Positions 10,950 through 21,950 of a stretch of DNA of 64,000 nucleotides are shown here, in pieces (position 1 is the stretch's first letter; every line of letters starts with the position of its first letter). Below the pieces are notes generated by a model. The model had not been told where the DNA came from. It worked only from the letters and a program-made list of their open reading frames with translations, and searched no databases. Position numbers and translations under genes: made by a program. The stretch is from Odontocerum albicorne (Eukaryota; Arthropoda; Insecta; Trichoptera; Odontoceridae), in assembly GCA_949825065.1 (NCBI GenBank), contig OX463848.1, positions 38,418,680 to 38,482,679 of the forward strand, in the 5' to 3' direction.

Positions 10950-11630
10950 CATGTATTTTCAAACTTACATTTGAGTAGCTTCCACTACCCTAGCCAAAAT
11001 TTGTTTTTCAAAAATACCTTAGGGACTGCACTTTTACGAGTATACAAGAATCTTTAATTATACGCAGATATTTTGAACTACATTTTTAATTAAAAGTGGA
11101 TATTTTGAATTAAATTGAAAAAATGTGTATTAAAAAAAATGTGATTTAAAAAATATTATTGTATTATTCAAATGTTTTTTTATAATCTTATCCACGGCAA
11201 TCGAAAATAATTCCTATTGTTATTCAAATATTATAATTTTATTGTGAATAGAAATTATAAAATTATAAAACAATAAATAAATTGTTGTTGGTAACCTTCC
11301 TCGGGTCATCTGATATTGTTATTTGCTGTTATTATAGAAATGAAAATGGTGTCTCATATACGTCATTAAATTATTGGAAATATGTTCGACTCCTATCGGA
11401 AACCATTTTTTTTAAATGCTCTCCCGTAACAATGGTCGTGTATATAAGACGTCCGTGCCTCTTTACGTGCGATAGAATTAGCAACACGTGCTATGACGAA
11501 CAGACAGTTTGGTGCCTTCACAAGTAATTCTTAACCCGAAAGCTCACCGATGACACCGAAGACATTGTTACACGCCTTTCAATATGTTCCCATCGCCAAT
11601 TTAAATATGCCGAAGAGAATCATACAAATG
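10950..11630. other. AT-rich DNA, nothing recognised
   Basis: Only short frames without similarity. A small frame at 11,282-11,527 has no recognisable domain. Confidence 0.5.
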
Positions 11631-11634
11631 GATG

Positions 11635-11775
11635 GAAAAAACTCAAATTATCTTTAAGAATCCTTCTGATTGGCTGGAAGAGACTGCCACATGGCAATGA
11701 ATCCCTCAAAGGTTGTGCTGTATATAACAGTTGTATTAGATAGTATATAACAGTTGTATAAAAGTTGTATTAGAT
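11635..11775 (+). mobile_element. SINE/LINE C-type 3' tail fragment
   Basis: Contains 'gattggctggaagagactgc', a 'cacatggcaatgaatccctc' stretch and a duplicated 'tataacagttgtattagata' end, matching the shared 3' tail of LINE C and the SINEs. No head is visible, so it could be either. Confidence 0.5.
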
Positions 11776-12164
11776 ACAAAACAATTTCAAGAGAGCGTTA
11801 AATATGAAAAGATGATTGCACAACTTTGGTCATCTCACGAAACTGATGCATTTTCGAGTATTTTTATCAGCTTTGGAAACATAACCTATGTTATTTGGAC
11901 AGATATGTAGATAATAACACGTAAAATAAGGGAGGGTAATTCAACGAAACTGATGAAGAAGTTCAAGGGTAATTTAGGTTATTCCATGTTTTTATTTACT
12001 TCTTGAAACTTTTAATTCAAAGTAAGTAATGTTACGTGTTTCACACTCAATTTTTAATTCAAAGTAAGTCATGTTACGTGTTTCACACTCAATTTTCTAT
12101 TCCTCGAAACAATTTTTTAAGGTATCTCAATTTAAGTTTGTCATTTATGCAGAAGAAGAAAAAC
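11776..12164. other. AT-rich DNA with a small direct repeat
   Basis: A ~50-bp direct duplication ('ttttaattcaaagtaagt', 'atgttacgtgtttcacactc') lies at about 12,005-12,095. No gene recognised. Confidence 0.5.
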
Positions 12165-12290
12165 TAGCGTTAGACAAATAACGCAATAAAGTAGACCTAC
12201 ACAATTCAATCAACTCCTCCTAGCAAGAACAACTTCTTTATTTAACTTTTGTCTGTAGTCAAATCTCTATGAAAATCCATGAAATGTCCA
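12165..12290 (+). repeat. Dispersed repeat, copy 2
   Basis: Matches 1,085-1,245 (see that entry). Confidence 0.45.
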
Positions 12291-12769
12291 TATTAATTGT
12301 CTGGTTGCAAAAGTGAATTTCTGTAGCATCGAGAATCTGATGTCACGCGCCTTTTGGCTCGTATACCTTGCTTCAACTTCACAAAAATGTTATATTTGAT
12401 GAGCTGGCGGAGGGCAACGCAAGGTATAGTATAAAGAATAAGGACGTACTACATCACACACTCAAAAATATAAATAATCGGCAGTTGGGAGCAAAAATCT
12501 ACAGATAGAGCCATATGGCGTAGAACTTTTGCTAGGAATCCAATGAAGAAAGAAGACGCGCACAACCTGCAAGTACAGAACCTTATTACAAATCGACTTA
12601 TGTTGTCATCTCCGGTGGCACCAACAAGTATCCTAATCTCCCACTTTGTATTAAAGCTTTTTTTATACTCGTCGTTGATAATGAGCAATCAATCGTATGA
12701 TTGGTTGGAAGAACATCCTGATAGAATTATACAATGAATTGTTAATAATTAATACATACATACATATCA

Positions 12770-13050
12770 TTTTCCTATCAGGTAAGGCAGAGAGGGCAGA
12801 CTTTCCTATAACGCACACATATTTCGCCTACTTTATATTGATACACTTCTGATACAATTCCTATTATTTCTCTGACTTTCCTTGTTTCTAATTACCATTC
12901 ACTTAATCGAATCATACTTTCCTTGATCTTTTTCCACCACGCCTTCCACTCACATTTGCACTATACATATTTGTTTTGTTAATTTTTCTTCATTTATTTG
13001 TTATACTTGCCCAAACCTTGTTACACAGTGCTTTTTTCGTCTTACTAAAT
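12770..13050 (-). pseudogene. LINE family A, 3' end fragment
   Basis: On the minus strand this is the degenerate 3' coding end of family A: elements of the RLTK.IY..NV, GRP+KVWLDQV.DIL and final SA.P..E segments are recognisable from nucleotide similarity to better copies (for example 51,071 and 51,500). Frames are destroyed. Confidence 0.6.
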
Positions 13051-13885
13051 TAGTCTTATGTTCACGTTGGTCCCTAATCACTTAAATTATATATCTGTCA
13101 CCCATTATTACCCTATAATTATCAAATAAATAACTATACTTGACAGTCAATAAAGTTATTCAATTTGTTATGCAGTATAATGGTAAAGAAATTTTCTAAA
13201 TTTGTGTAACGTTTACAGTTCATAAATAAATGAATTGAGACATCCAACTGTGAAACTTTATACAATCGTTTGAAATCGTGTTTTATTACGCTATTGAGGT
13301 AATAAATATTTGTGAAAAAAACTAACGTAATTTTTACATAATATAAACATCGTTCCATCACTGTTGGAAACCTAAAGGCGCCATTCTTGTAAAGCGCCAT
13401 TATAAATATGACCACCTTAAATAACATGTTATATGTTTCGCTCCTATCTGAGCTACAGGTGAAATGACAACATTTTAAGTAAATAAGTCTTTATGACCAG
13501 AATTCATAATCTGATCGCGACACTAAATACTAAATCTTAACATTTTACAACATATGTTTTTAAACGCAGTACAAATTTGTCGTAGTTTCCTTAAATAAGA
13601 GAGTCACGAGGTTGTATTGCCTCACTTTAAAGTTTGAAGCGTATGAAGTCCAACTCGATACATTTATCACGAAATATGAAGGCTTTTAGAAATTTGTTTA
13701 AATTTTTTAGGTCAGACTATGATATACGATCGGTACCAACTCAGAATTTGGAGGAAAAAACATAAATTCATACTGCTCGTATAATGCTGAATCCATTTTG
13801 TGATGAAAAGAGTGGACAGAGCGTTAACATAATTTTAACGCATCACATTTCTATCTATACACAGAGTATCTGTATATTATAGTTA
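13051..13885. other. AT-rich DNA, nothing recognised
   Basis: A 97-codon minus-strand frame at 13,134-13,427 has no recognisable domain and AT-rich composition like its surroundings. I do not call it a gene. Confidence 0.5.
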
Positions 13886-14808
13886 ATTATTTAGGAGTGT
13901 TCGGTATCAAGGATCGGTACTCAGTCCGCTACTGTTCATCTTAGTCATGGGCTATTTAACAAACCAGGAAATGAACAGTCTCCTAAATATCCTAATATTT
14001 GCAGACGATATCGTATTAATAAGTGAAAAACATAAATACCTGCAAAATAGTCTGGAAAGTTGGAGAAGAATCTTGGAGGACAATAGATTGAGACTGAGCA
14101 GAAAGAAAACAGAGTATCTGTACCTACCATTCGAGAACACAAATGCTGTCACTCCCGTAATGCAAATGGATGGAGAAACATTAAGAAATTGTGACTCCTT
14201 TAAGTATCTTGGGTCACTCATCCATAGCGATGGAGGATGTGAAGCAGATGTAACACATAGAATACGTGTGGGATGGATGAAGTTTAGACCAATGACGGGA
14301 GTTCTATGTGATCCGAAAATGTCAGTAAAGTTAAAAGGAAAAGTATACCAAACGATTGTCAAACCCGCACTCCTCTATGGCTCCAAATGCTGGACGATGT
14401 ATAACTCTTACTCGAGGCAACTAGAAACTGCTGAAATGCGCATGCTAAGATGGTCAACTGGTGTGTCGTTAAGAGACAAAATAAAAATCTCACGCATTCG
14501 TGGAAGCCTAGGTGCTACAGACATCAACAGCAAGATGGAGGAGAGGCGATTGAGATGATATAGGCACGTTGGACGCAGAGTACTCGATCACATTGTGAAC
14601 CAAGCAATCTCCATGTATCTGCCTCAAATAACAACCAGAGGAAGACCAAAGAATTCATGGATGGTGCAAAAAGATAACCTGATGCAGAGGCACGGCCTGG
14701 GGGACGTAGTCCGGGACAGAAAAGCATACAACCTGAGGACGAGGAGAGCTGAGACCCCAACAGTCTTAGCAGACAATGAGTTGGGATGGAGCCAGGGAGA
14801 AGAAGAAG
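13860..14808 (+). pseudogene. RTE-like LINE, 5'-truncated, RT C-terminal half
   Basis: Starting near 13,890 the frame gives a VRYQGSVLSPLLF RT motif, then the catalytic FADD (codons 18-21 from the ATG at 13,947), the thumb region and GSLIHSDGG. The tail has ETAEMRMLRW, RRLR, then RGRPKNSW and ELGWSQGEEED. An in-frame TGA at 14,556-14,558 replaces the Trp codon (TGG) seen in the 28,971 copy, so it is inactive. It ends in a (GAA)n tail. A 15-bp candidate target duplication with one mismatch (13,845-13,859 / 14,809-14,823) frames it. RTE assignment rests on the tail and C-terminal style. Confidence 0.8.
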
Positions 14809-14823
14809 ACATTTATATCTATA

Positions 14824-15330
14824 AAAGTGGGTTCAGCCCCCAAGTTAGAGCATTATTGAAGAGATTCTGCTCTCAAACCAGTGAGATATAATTCCGAATA
14901 TATAGTATTTACTGTTAAATACAGTTGTATACTATAGTACATAATACCTCGCAAATGAAACTTTGCACAAGCAATTCAAAAGATATATATTCTTTATGAA
15001 TTTAATGAAGTCGAATGCAAAAAATATATGTAAATCATTTGGTTCCCGGCCATTAACCTGTTGAAGGCATTGTGAGCGGACAAACAAAAATAAAGCAAAC
15101 CGATGACCTGTATTGATATGCGGTTTGAATAACCTTAAATGAAAAGAAGCAAACTGTATATGTGTTTATCACCATCAGAGGTTCAGCATCTTTATTATGT
15201 AGATACCCCTTCTGATTTCAAGGTTAAAAGGGGATGAAACATCAGCTCGAAAACAAATGAAGAGATGTTTTGACAGTTTAAAATTTTCGCTACTCTTTTT
15301 CTCGTCGTGCTTGCCGTCAGATTCTCGAAC
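14824..15330. other. AT-rich DNA, nothing recognised
   Basis: No gene or element recognised. 15,175-15,384 has a short frame only because it overlaps a MITE arm. Confidence 0.5.
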
Positions 15331-15332
15331 TA

Positions 15333-15547
15333 TAGTTCGGAAATTATAGGATGAGTCCTGTGACAGCTCACAAATTTGCCCCAATACAACCTTATGTAAT
15401 GTATTTACCTAAATAACTTGCAATTCATTAGAATTAACGCTTATATTAAAATTGATAAAATAATTAAAATTACTGAACATCGTTACAAGGTTGTATTGGG
15501 GTAAATTTGTGAGATGTCACAGGACTCATCCTAGAATTTCCGAACTA
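15333..15547. mobile_element. MITE with ~65-bp inverted repeats, TA target
   Basis: Termini 'tagttcggaaattataggat' and its imperfect inverse near 15,547, with inner parts 'gatgagtcctgtgaca' and 'caaatttg.cccaatacaac' also inverted. TA dinucleotides flank both ends (15,331-15,332 and 15,548-15,549). This fits a Tc1/mariner-mobilised non-autonomous element of 215 bp. No coding sequence. Confidence 0.75.
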
Positions 15548-15789
15548 TAGTTACTTGTTACAGTAAGACTCGAACACCTGCATTTTTTAATTTTAGGTCA
15601 GCAGTAATTCGGCCATCATAAAAGTATTTCGTCTTCGCAATATTTATGTACTCGTACATCGCGGAGAGTTGAAATTTGCAGCCCATAAAAATATGGTTTC
15701 TGTCAGAAACCGTATGACGCACGTAAAAATGCGTACGAAACAAGGTTTAGTGCTAAAAAATTAGTTGTTTAATTTTCTGAACAAGATGT

Positions 15790-16080
15790 TGCAAGCGCTA
15801 ATCTTTCGTTTTATATTACTGCAATGGGTTTGGAATGAAGGGTTCGATCAGCGTGACACCAAGATATTTGGGTGTGAGACAATGCACCAGTATTGTATAA
15901 TTCCAAATGACATTGAACTCACGGTTTGCTTCTCAATGACGTAGGTGGAAGACACAAACAGTGTTTTAGAAGAGTTTGGTTGCAGCTTATTCTCTTTGTA
16001 ATAATTGTCCATTGGTTCAAGTGCCGTAAATCAATGTGTCTTGCTGTTGCTGTTGTAAATTTGACCAGTTCAGTAAACAA
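15790..16080 (-). pseudogene. Non-LTR RT fragment (palm/thumb)
   Basis: Minus-strand translation shows DNYYKENKLQPNSSKT, then HPNILVSR around a PKYLGV-like position, the region just after the catalytic motif of Jockey/I-type reverse transcriptases (N.L..NPSKT, then P.YLGV). Several stops interrupt it. The family differs from LINE A and the RTE-like copies. Confidence 0.6.
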
Positions 16081-16224
16081 ATAATTTTGTATGTGAATTC
16101 CAGGTTATGTCATTGGCACAGGATTTTCGATGTTTCATTATTCAAAACCACCACATACTTTACCAGTATTTAAAAAAAAACTGGTCAATTTCATGAAATA
16201 TCAACATAAAGATACACACATAAA

Positions 16225-16900
16225 TATCATCACGTCGTTTCTCTGCTGGGATATGCAAAGAGAACAGAGCGCCTTATTTTCCTATCTTGACACATATCCA
16301 TAACTCCTAAAATTTCTCTGACTTCCTTGATTTTCTTCTTTCAAAATATCGTTAACTTAATCCAACCATTATTTTCTTGTTCTTCTGCGCTTTTCCCTCC
16401 CATTTATCTTACCCTGCCTTTCTTCATTCATTCATTCTACATGCCGAAATAATCTCAATGTTCTTCATCTTACTCGACACATCACTTTTTACTTCACCAC
16501 TATCCCAAACTTCTTCTTTCCGTATTCTGTAATACATTGCCAGCCTATGCGTTCTTCTCATGGCATACATTTCTACAGTATTTATTTGGCTCCTTTCAAA
16601 AATTTTCCACGTCAATATTTGACTCCCATACGTCAAAATTGGTACAAAAATACTATTGCAAACTATCAGCCTGGCAGATTTTGAGACTCTCCGTTTCAAA
16701 TATACGTGTATACTCGAATGTTTTAGTGGCCAATGGGCTTTGTTTCCTATAACTACAAGCCGTTCAATATTTCTCGTAATTCTTCCATCATCTGAGAAAA
16801 TACTAACCATTACAATCATGTTGTTAAAAACAAAACACGAATCTTCAAACAATTCCGATTTGATGTTTTTTTTGTCGTACCAGTTCATCAATTATGTTAA
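16225..16900 (-). pseudogene. LINE family A, 3' coding end
   Basis: A 155-codon minus-strand frame (16,424-16,891) reads SIFSDDGRITRNIERL, VIGNKAHWPLKHSS, LTYGSQILTW and INTVEMYAMRRTHRLAMY, the post-palm part of the family A reverse transcriptase (FSDDGRV.R.IE, IGNK..GALKH, MYG.E.W, VEM.A.RR). Beyond it, toward 16,225, broken frames carry the GRPRK.WLDQV and SAYP ends. The catalytic ADD segment is absent. Confidence 0.75.
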
Positions 16901-16919
16901 AAAAATAGGTTTGTCCTCT

Positions 16920-17340
16920 TAAATAAAAAAATATTTTTTTAGCTCTCGAACCGTTTGTTTAGCACTTCTATTTTTGACACTACAGGTTATATATGGCCGT
17001 AAAGATTGTTTTCAATTGAATAAGATATAATTTTAATTACAAAAGTGTAAAATTGGAAATTTTAGCGCACCGGTATCTGTGGTCGACGTGTTAATTATTT
17101 TAAGTTGGCTTGCTGAATTTTAATCTAGATTTGCGAAGCTCTTAAGATAAATTAACGGTATAAATAAGTTGGTTGTAAAAGTTATTCTCTGCAATTTATT
17201 AAACAATATCCCTTTTGATGGCGTTGGAAACAGATTTTCAAAAACTTGACCAAAAAAATCTTTACCATAAAAGTAGACAGTATCTCATATGTATTTTCAA
17301 TGTGAATTAAAATTATATTGAAATATGTACTCTTAAGAAC
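16920..17340. other. AT-rich DNA, nothing recognised
   Basis: No open frame or repeat recognised. Confidence 0.5.
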
Positions 17341-18502
17341 ATCATGTATGAAAATGAACGGTCGCTTGACTGAGTGGTTTGATATTTCGAAAGGGGTAAA
17401 GCAAGTGTAGCGACCGTGCTATACTAGACGTGGGGGTAGAAAAGTGAAGGGACCTGTACGTTTCGCGTAGAGACGCACGCATCACTACAAGACCTCGGAC
17501 GCCCTCTACGCACCCACAATACAGGAGACCATACACTACGCTAAAGAGGGAGCACTGTAGCGACCACGCGTGCGGTCACTGAACCCACCAAGGCGACCCT
17601 TGTCCGCGCGGTCATTGAACTCGCCTGTGGACAGCGCCGGACGGTGCCTGGCGAAGGTCGCCCGCGCGCTCATTGAACTCACTAGTAGCGAACAGTGAGA
17701 GCAAGACACCGATATATATCTTGCCTCTCCTGCAGACCGTAGTATGAAATGTATACAGAACGCGCAACAATAACCATGTGTCCGGCGAAGCGAGACAGCG
17801 ACATGTTCTGCGCCGTTCTATACATTATAAATACAGACGCTTACAATTAACTTTCTCTCTTTACTTATCTCGATCTCGACGACTTTTATTCAAACAACCT
17901 CATCCTTCTATGCGAAACACAAGCCCCTAAACAAGGATGAGTAATGTCACCTTGGTTGTTTATTATTTATTTCGTTTTATGTATTTCTTCTGATTTTGAT
18001 CAAGACAGGGAATGTTTTGTTTCGGCTCTCAATTCGCATATTTTCTTACCACTAAAATATCTTAAATTATAACCACGACTAGATTTCTTATAAAATTTAA
18101 GACATCACTGTCTACTACTTATGTTATATGTGAAGGAACTTGTGGTATACAAATAACGAATAGGAATATGTACGGATTACTGTATCTTCATGACATAGTA
18201 ATGCTAGCGGATTATGCGGATAAATTACAGAGTTTGATAAGTAAATTGTATGAGAGATAAAAATGAAAAGATCTGAAAATTTATTTTGCAAAATCTATAG
18301 TCATGGTGATATAAAAACGTGAAAGGAAAAATAAATGCGATATATGAGCGAGTAATATAAGATTAGAAGAATGAATAAAGGAATTTTGCTACTTGAGTAG
18401 TGTTTTTTCAGATGGTGAAAGGGTTACAAGGAATATTGAATGGCATACCACGATAGGAAATAAAGTCAATGGGGCACTAAAACATATATACTCAAACCAG
18501 AC
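17341..18502 (+). pseudogene. LINE family A, RT middle part, split by LTR-like insertion
   Basis: Left piece (to 17,405) encodes EWFDISKGVKQ and the right piece (from 17,932) resumes with a CVMSPWLF-type motif, so the insert sits inside the RT 'VKQGCVMSPW' motif. Around 18,190 the catalytic segment is degenerate (YLHDIVMLAD in place of YADD). From 18,390 the frame reads SSVFSDGERVTRNIEW, TIGNKVNGALKHIYS. It stops at 18,502 where a mariner fragment starts. Confidence 0.75.
17406..17931 (+). mobile_element. Solo LTR-like element, copy L1
   Basis: Starts 'tgtagcgaccgtgc' and ends 'cccctaaa', flanked by the 4-bp duplication CAAG (17,402-17,405 / 17,932-17,935). GC- and CpG-rich 5' half, a 'cattataaatac' TATA-like box near 17,817 and a pyrimidine-rich downstream part resemble the U3-R-U5 layout of an LTR. 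A second 'tgtagcgacc' occurs inside near 17,555. No internal retrotransposon genes are present. It shares end structure and layout with 50,689, 57,656 and 60,870. Confidence 0.65.
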
Positions 18503-18676
18503 AGTATCAATACAAAAACTGGTGCCCCGACTACAGAAATGTCTCGATCTCAACGGCGATTACGTTGAAAAATAGTTTAATATATTTGTGAAGTATGCTG
18601 TGAATTTCAATTAAATACAAGCATTTTTCGTTCCTACATAAATGTTGTAACTTTACTTTCTGGATGACCCTCGTAT
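18503..18676 (+). pseudogene. Mariner 3' end fragment
   Basis: Encodes LVPRLQKCLDLNGDYVEK, the C-terminal end of a mariner transposase like that at 51,750, followed by a right terminal repeat 'actttactttctggatgacc' ending near the TA at 18,675. The 5' part is missing; the fragment is fused to LINE A at 18,502. Confidence 0.75.
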
Positions 18677-18679
18677 TTA

Positions 18680-19250
18680 GCTACATTTTTGTCTATAATT
18701 TATAATGCGTCTTTTAGTGGTTACATATTCTATAAATAACTTTTATTTATAAAATACGATTTTCAAGTGTAGATCGCGCTGTATTGGGATTTATTCTGTC
18801 CCACATAACAGCGTAGTTTGTGGAGGGATCGAACAGGTGATTTACATAATTTTTTACACGTTTTTACACAATAAGCATTAACAGTTTTTCACTATATTAT
18901 CTGTTATATAATTTGCCTAACGACGTTAAGCCGAAAATGAAACTGAACAAACATTGACGATGAAGTGAGAATGAAACGAAACATATGTAAATATGCAAGA
19001 GCTGTTGCGTAATGTCAGGAGTATTAATTTTTTAAAGACATTACGAATTTGAGCTCTAATTCAATTGACGATGCAAACGATGAGGTTAATAAAAACTATC
19101 CATTTCAAAAACAATTCCTCAATGAATTAACATCTTAAGGGATGCCGCTTCATACGTTAAAATGAAACAAACTAACATATACTCTAGAATGTTAGACTAC
19201 TGAAAACAGAAAATTGGGAGAGGTTTCTAAAGGTGACACTTATTTTAAAG
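18680..19250. other. AT-rich DNA, nothing recognised
   Basis: No gene or element recognised. Confidence 0.5.
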
Positions 19251-19254
19251 ATGA

Positions 19255-19415
19255 CCACCTTTGTTACAACTCGGGTTCGCTTGTTCGATTCCCGTAATTA
19301 CACATTTAAAAAAAGGTAGTTAAAGGTTTCAGTTTGTTTTCATTTTAGGTCTCTTAAACATAGTTATTATTGTTTGAAAGAGATTGTCACATGAGAATAA
19401 AATTAATGTGGAAAC
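19255..19415 (+). mobile_element. Degenerate SINE, copy S2
   Basis: A B-box-like 'tgttcgattcccg' near 19,285 is followed by a 'ttaaaggtttcagtttg' body and a tail 'gtttgaaagagattgtcaca' comparable to the SINE at 43,757. The A-box end of the head is decayed. Confidence 0.5.
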
Positions 19416-19919
19416 GCAGACGTGGAACAAGACTTAAAAGCGTCGATTAAATATCGTGAAAATTTATGCACTGATAATAATCCAACGTTTTTACATGCCT
19501 TCTTTTACAGGTCTCCGATGTCTGTTGTTCATCCACAGCTCTTCGCAAGATGCATTTAGCATCAACGGATAAGCTGATGAACTCAGAGTTAGATTTCAAG
19601 CTCATGTACTCTTCCATTGCACGTAAGAAATGTCACGCCAATGCTTTGTGTTTTAAATTAATTTAAATTGTCATAAAGGCGAACCTTATTATAATGAGAA
19701 CCAATGAACCGATGAAATGTATTATTCATCACCATTATAGTTATTCTTAAATATAAAAACAGTTTTAATACATGGTGATTATTTAAGTATACCCAAAGAT
19801 GACTTTTTTATCTTTCTATTTTTTTTATTTAACGGTTAATTTTTTAAAAACTGGAATGAACCGAATAAATGTTGTGGAAATTCTCGCACTTAAAAAATAA
19901 ACAGGGTGAAAATGTACGA

Positions 19920-20100
19920 CAGGGTGATTAGGGATGGTTGCGATTAAGAATAATTATTACTCAAGGTCGATATGTTGAGTAAGATAATTATCACTCTGAA
20001 ATTATTTTGGCACATGGAATGAATGAACGAAGAAAGACTAACAAGATAATTAAACAGTGCAAACGTGAGTGGAAGGCGTGGTTAACAAGTGTCAGGCTGA
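19920..20100 (+). pseudogene. LINE family A fragment
   Basis: Contains the nucleotide equivalents of VLSKI..ALK.FWHME, MNERRLTR.I and CK.EWKAW that precede the GRPRK motif in family A. Frames are broken. Confidence 0.55.
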
Positions 20101-20885
20101 CATTTAAAGTTACCCCTTAATCCTTGAATTTGGGTACTTTATGAAGTATTTCTGCCTGTTTTGTATATTAATGGTGGATTTCTGAAGATGGTTTACTATG
20201 GGATAAGTAAACAGACTTTTTGATATTGAAAAAAAGGTAATTACGTTCAGAACAGGAAATAAGATAAGTGATATCGTGTTGTTATTTGACACAATCCTGA
20301 ATATTCGTTATTTCCTTGAAAATCTTGAGATATTCAGTATATCAATAGCTCATAGTGTGATAAATTATATTGCTGGGGAAGATACAAGGTAAATGAAGGC
20401 GAATGATTTAGAAGGAACTTCTGACTGAAGAACTAAGATAATAGTTAAGACGGAGATATAATTCAGATCAGCTGCACGCAAAATGAAAATAGTCATGATG
20501 ATTGCCAACCTTAAACGTGGAGAGGAATGCTTAATAGAAGATTACACTGTGACCTGGTAGGATATGTCATATTTTAGGTATTTAGAGCTAGCAATGAATA
20601 TTTATAACGACCTTAAATCTTAAATATATAGCTACTTCTTTTGGCAGTACCACCAACATATAAAGATTTCAAAATAATTTAATCATATTTTGCTTTTAAT
20701 TCTCAAGAATGGCCTTTACCGATTGCGAAATACTCTAATGGTTATTTATCGGTCCTAAGTTCATTTTCAAGAGATTATCAAAATCCGATACTTAACAAAA
20801 AGCCTAAAAAAAGCCTTTTCTTTTGAACAGTGGTGTTACAAACCTGGTCATGGTGAGAGTGAATTACACAAGTATCACTAAACGA
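20101..20885. other. Mostly unassigned; possible old LINE tail near 20,440
   Basis: Around 20,440-20,570 a plus-strand frame reads RSAARKMKIVMMIANLKRGEE, faintly like a LINE C-terminal segment, but I cannot match it to any family here. The rest is AT-rich without features. Confidence 0.3.
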
Positions 20886-20889
20886 ATAA

Positions 20890-21062
20890 AAACATGCAAT
20901 CACTCTATTTCCCTGTCGTGGTAGGCTAAGAGGATAGAGCCTTTTCAACATTCATAAACCTTATCATAAAGCTATTTCCATTTCTCTGACTTTTCACATA
21001 TCCTTCTAAAAAATGCAAGTAGAACGAATAAATGAAGAAAGATTAACAAAACACATATTACT
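20890..21062. pseudogene. Composite LINE family A scraps in opposite orientations
   Basis: 20,890-21,005 matches the family A 3' end on the minus strand ('ctatttccctgtcgtggtag'), and 21,008-21,060 matches the NE.KINEERLTKH segment on the plus strand. The two are joined with the intervening sequence missing. Confidence 0.5.
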
Positions 21063-21208
21063 TCGCGGACTGTAAATGGATGTTAATAGTTGAATTCTGA
21101 CATCAGATCTACCTGAAGATCCATCAGCAGCTTCCTTACAGTATTTTTTTATTATTTATTTTGGCATGGATGACTTTTTAGTAACATTGTTCATTGTTTT
21201 GGATATAC

Positions 21209-21260
21209 AGGAGACGGAATCTATTTTAATTGGTATTTAAAATAGATTTCGTCTCCTATA
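21209..21260. repeat. 21-bp-arm hairpin
   Basis: Arms 'aggagacggaatctatttta' and 'aaaatagatttcgtctcct' around a short loop. It stands alone in AT-rich DNA just left of a LINE A fragment. Confidence 0.8.
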
Positions 21261-21289
21261 ATTGGTGGTTTGGAAGTCTGTTAACATTT

Positions 21290-21886
21290 CTCTGCCCACA
21301 ATCCTTCACTTGGCCATAATTTCTCTGTACAATATATGGGGTTTGGAAGTCTGTTATCGTCCATAGATATCATATGACTCTTCACCACACCTTTCACCTC
21401 AGAATGAATATTGGCTACCGTTTATATATTGTACTACCATAAAATCATATACTTGCTCTAACCATTCTTTCTTTGGTCTTCCTCTACCACACCTATACTC
21501 ACATTTGGACTATATATTTGTTTTATTAGTCTTTCTTCGCTTATGCTAAAGCCATTTTAAAGTGGTTTTCTTCATCTTACTCAACACATCAGATTAAATC
21601 CATTTTCATCCCTAGTCCTTTCATTCTGTATTCTGTCATATATAGTCTTTCTATAGCATTCATTCAGTCTTGTTGCATGCCACGTTTCGCTCATTATACA
21701 TCAAAAGTGGATCCAAAAATTCTATTGTGGACTATCATTTGACAGATTGTTTTAATGTTCGTTTCGAATTTATCATATTTTAGTGCTTCATTGACTTTGT
21801 TTCATATCGCTTGATATCTCTCATAACTCTTCGTCTATCTGAAAAATACAACCAAAATGGCATATTTCAATTTAGGTCGTTTTTTT
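21290..21886 (-). pseudogene. LINE family A, degenerate 3' half
   Basis: Minus-strand similarity to family A from FSDR.R..RDI (near 21,830) through IGNK, ML.YNER.VACNKTE, MYDRIQNE.T and GRGRPKKEW (near 21,480). Many stops. It abuts the hairpin at 21,887. Confidence 0.6.
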
Positions 21887-21950
21887 CTTTTGACTTGTGT
21901 ATTGTAGTAACGAATTGTGTCACAATTCGTTACAATACACAAGTCAAAAG
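21887..21950. repeat. ~31-bp-arm palindrome between opposite LINE A pieces
   Basis: Arms begin 'cttttgacttgtgtattgta' and close with the inverse 'acaatacacaagtcaaaag', with almost no loop. It lies exactly between a minus-strand LINE A fragment (left) and a plus-strand one (right). Confidence 0.85.

Noticed and set aside
13134..13427. 97-codon minus-strand frame
   Set aside because: AT-rich composition, no domain, no neighbours supporting a gene.
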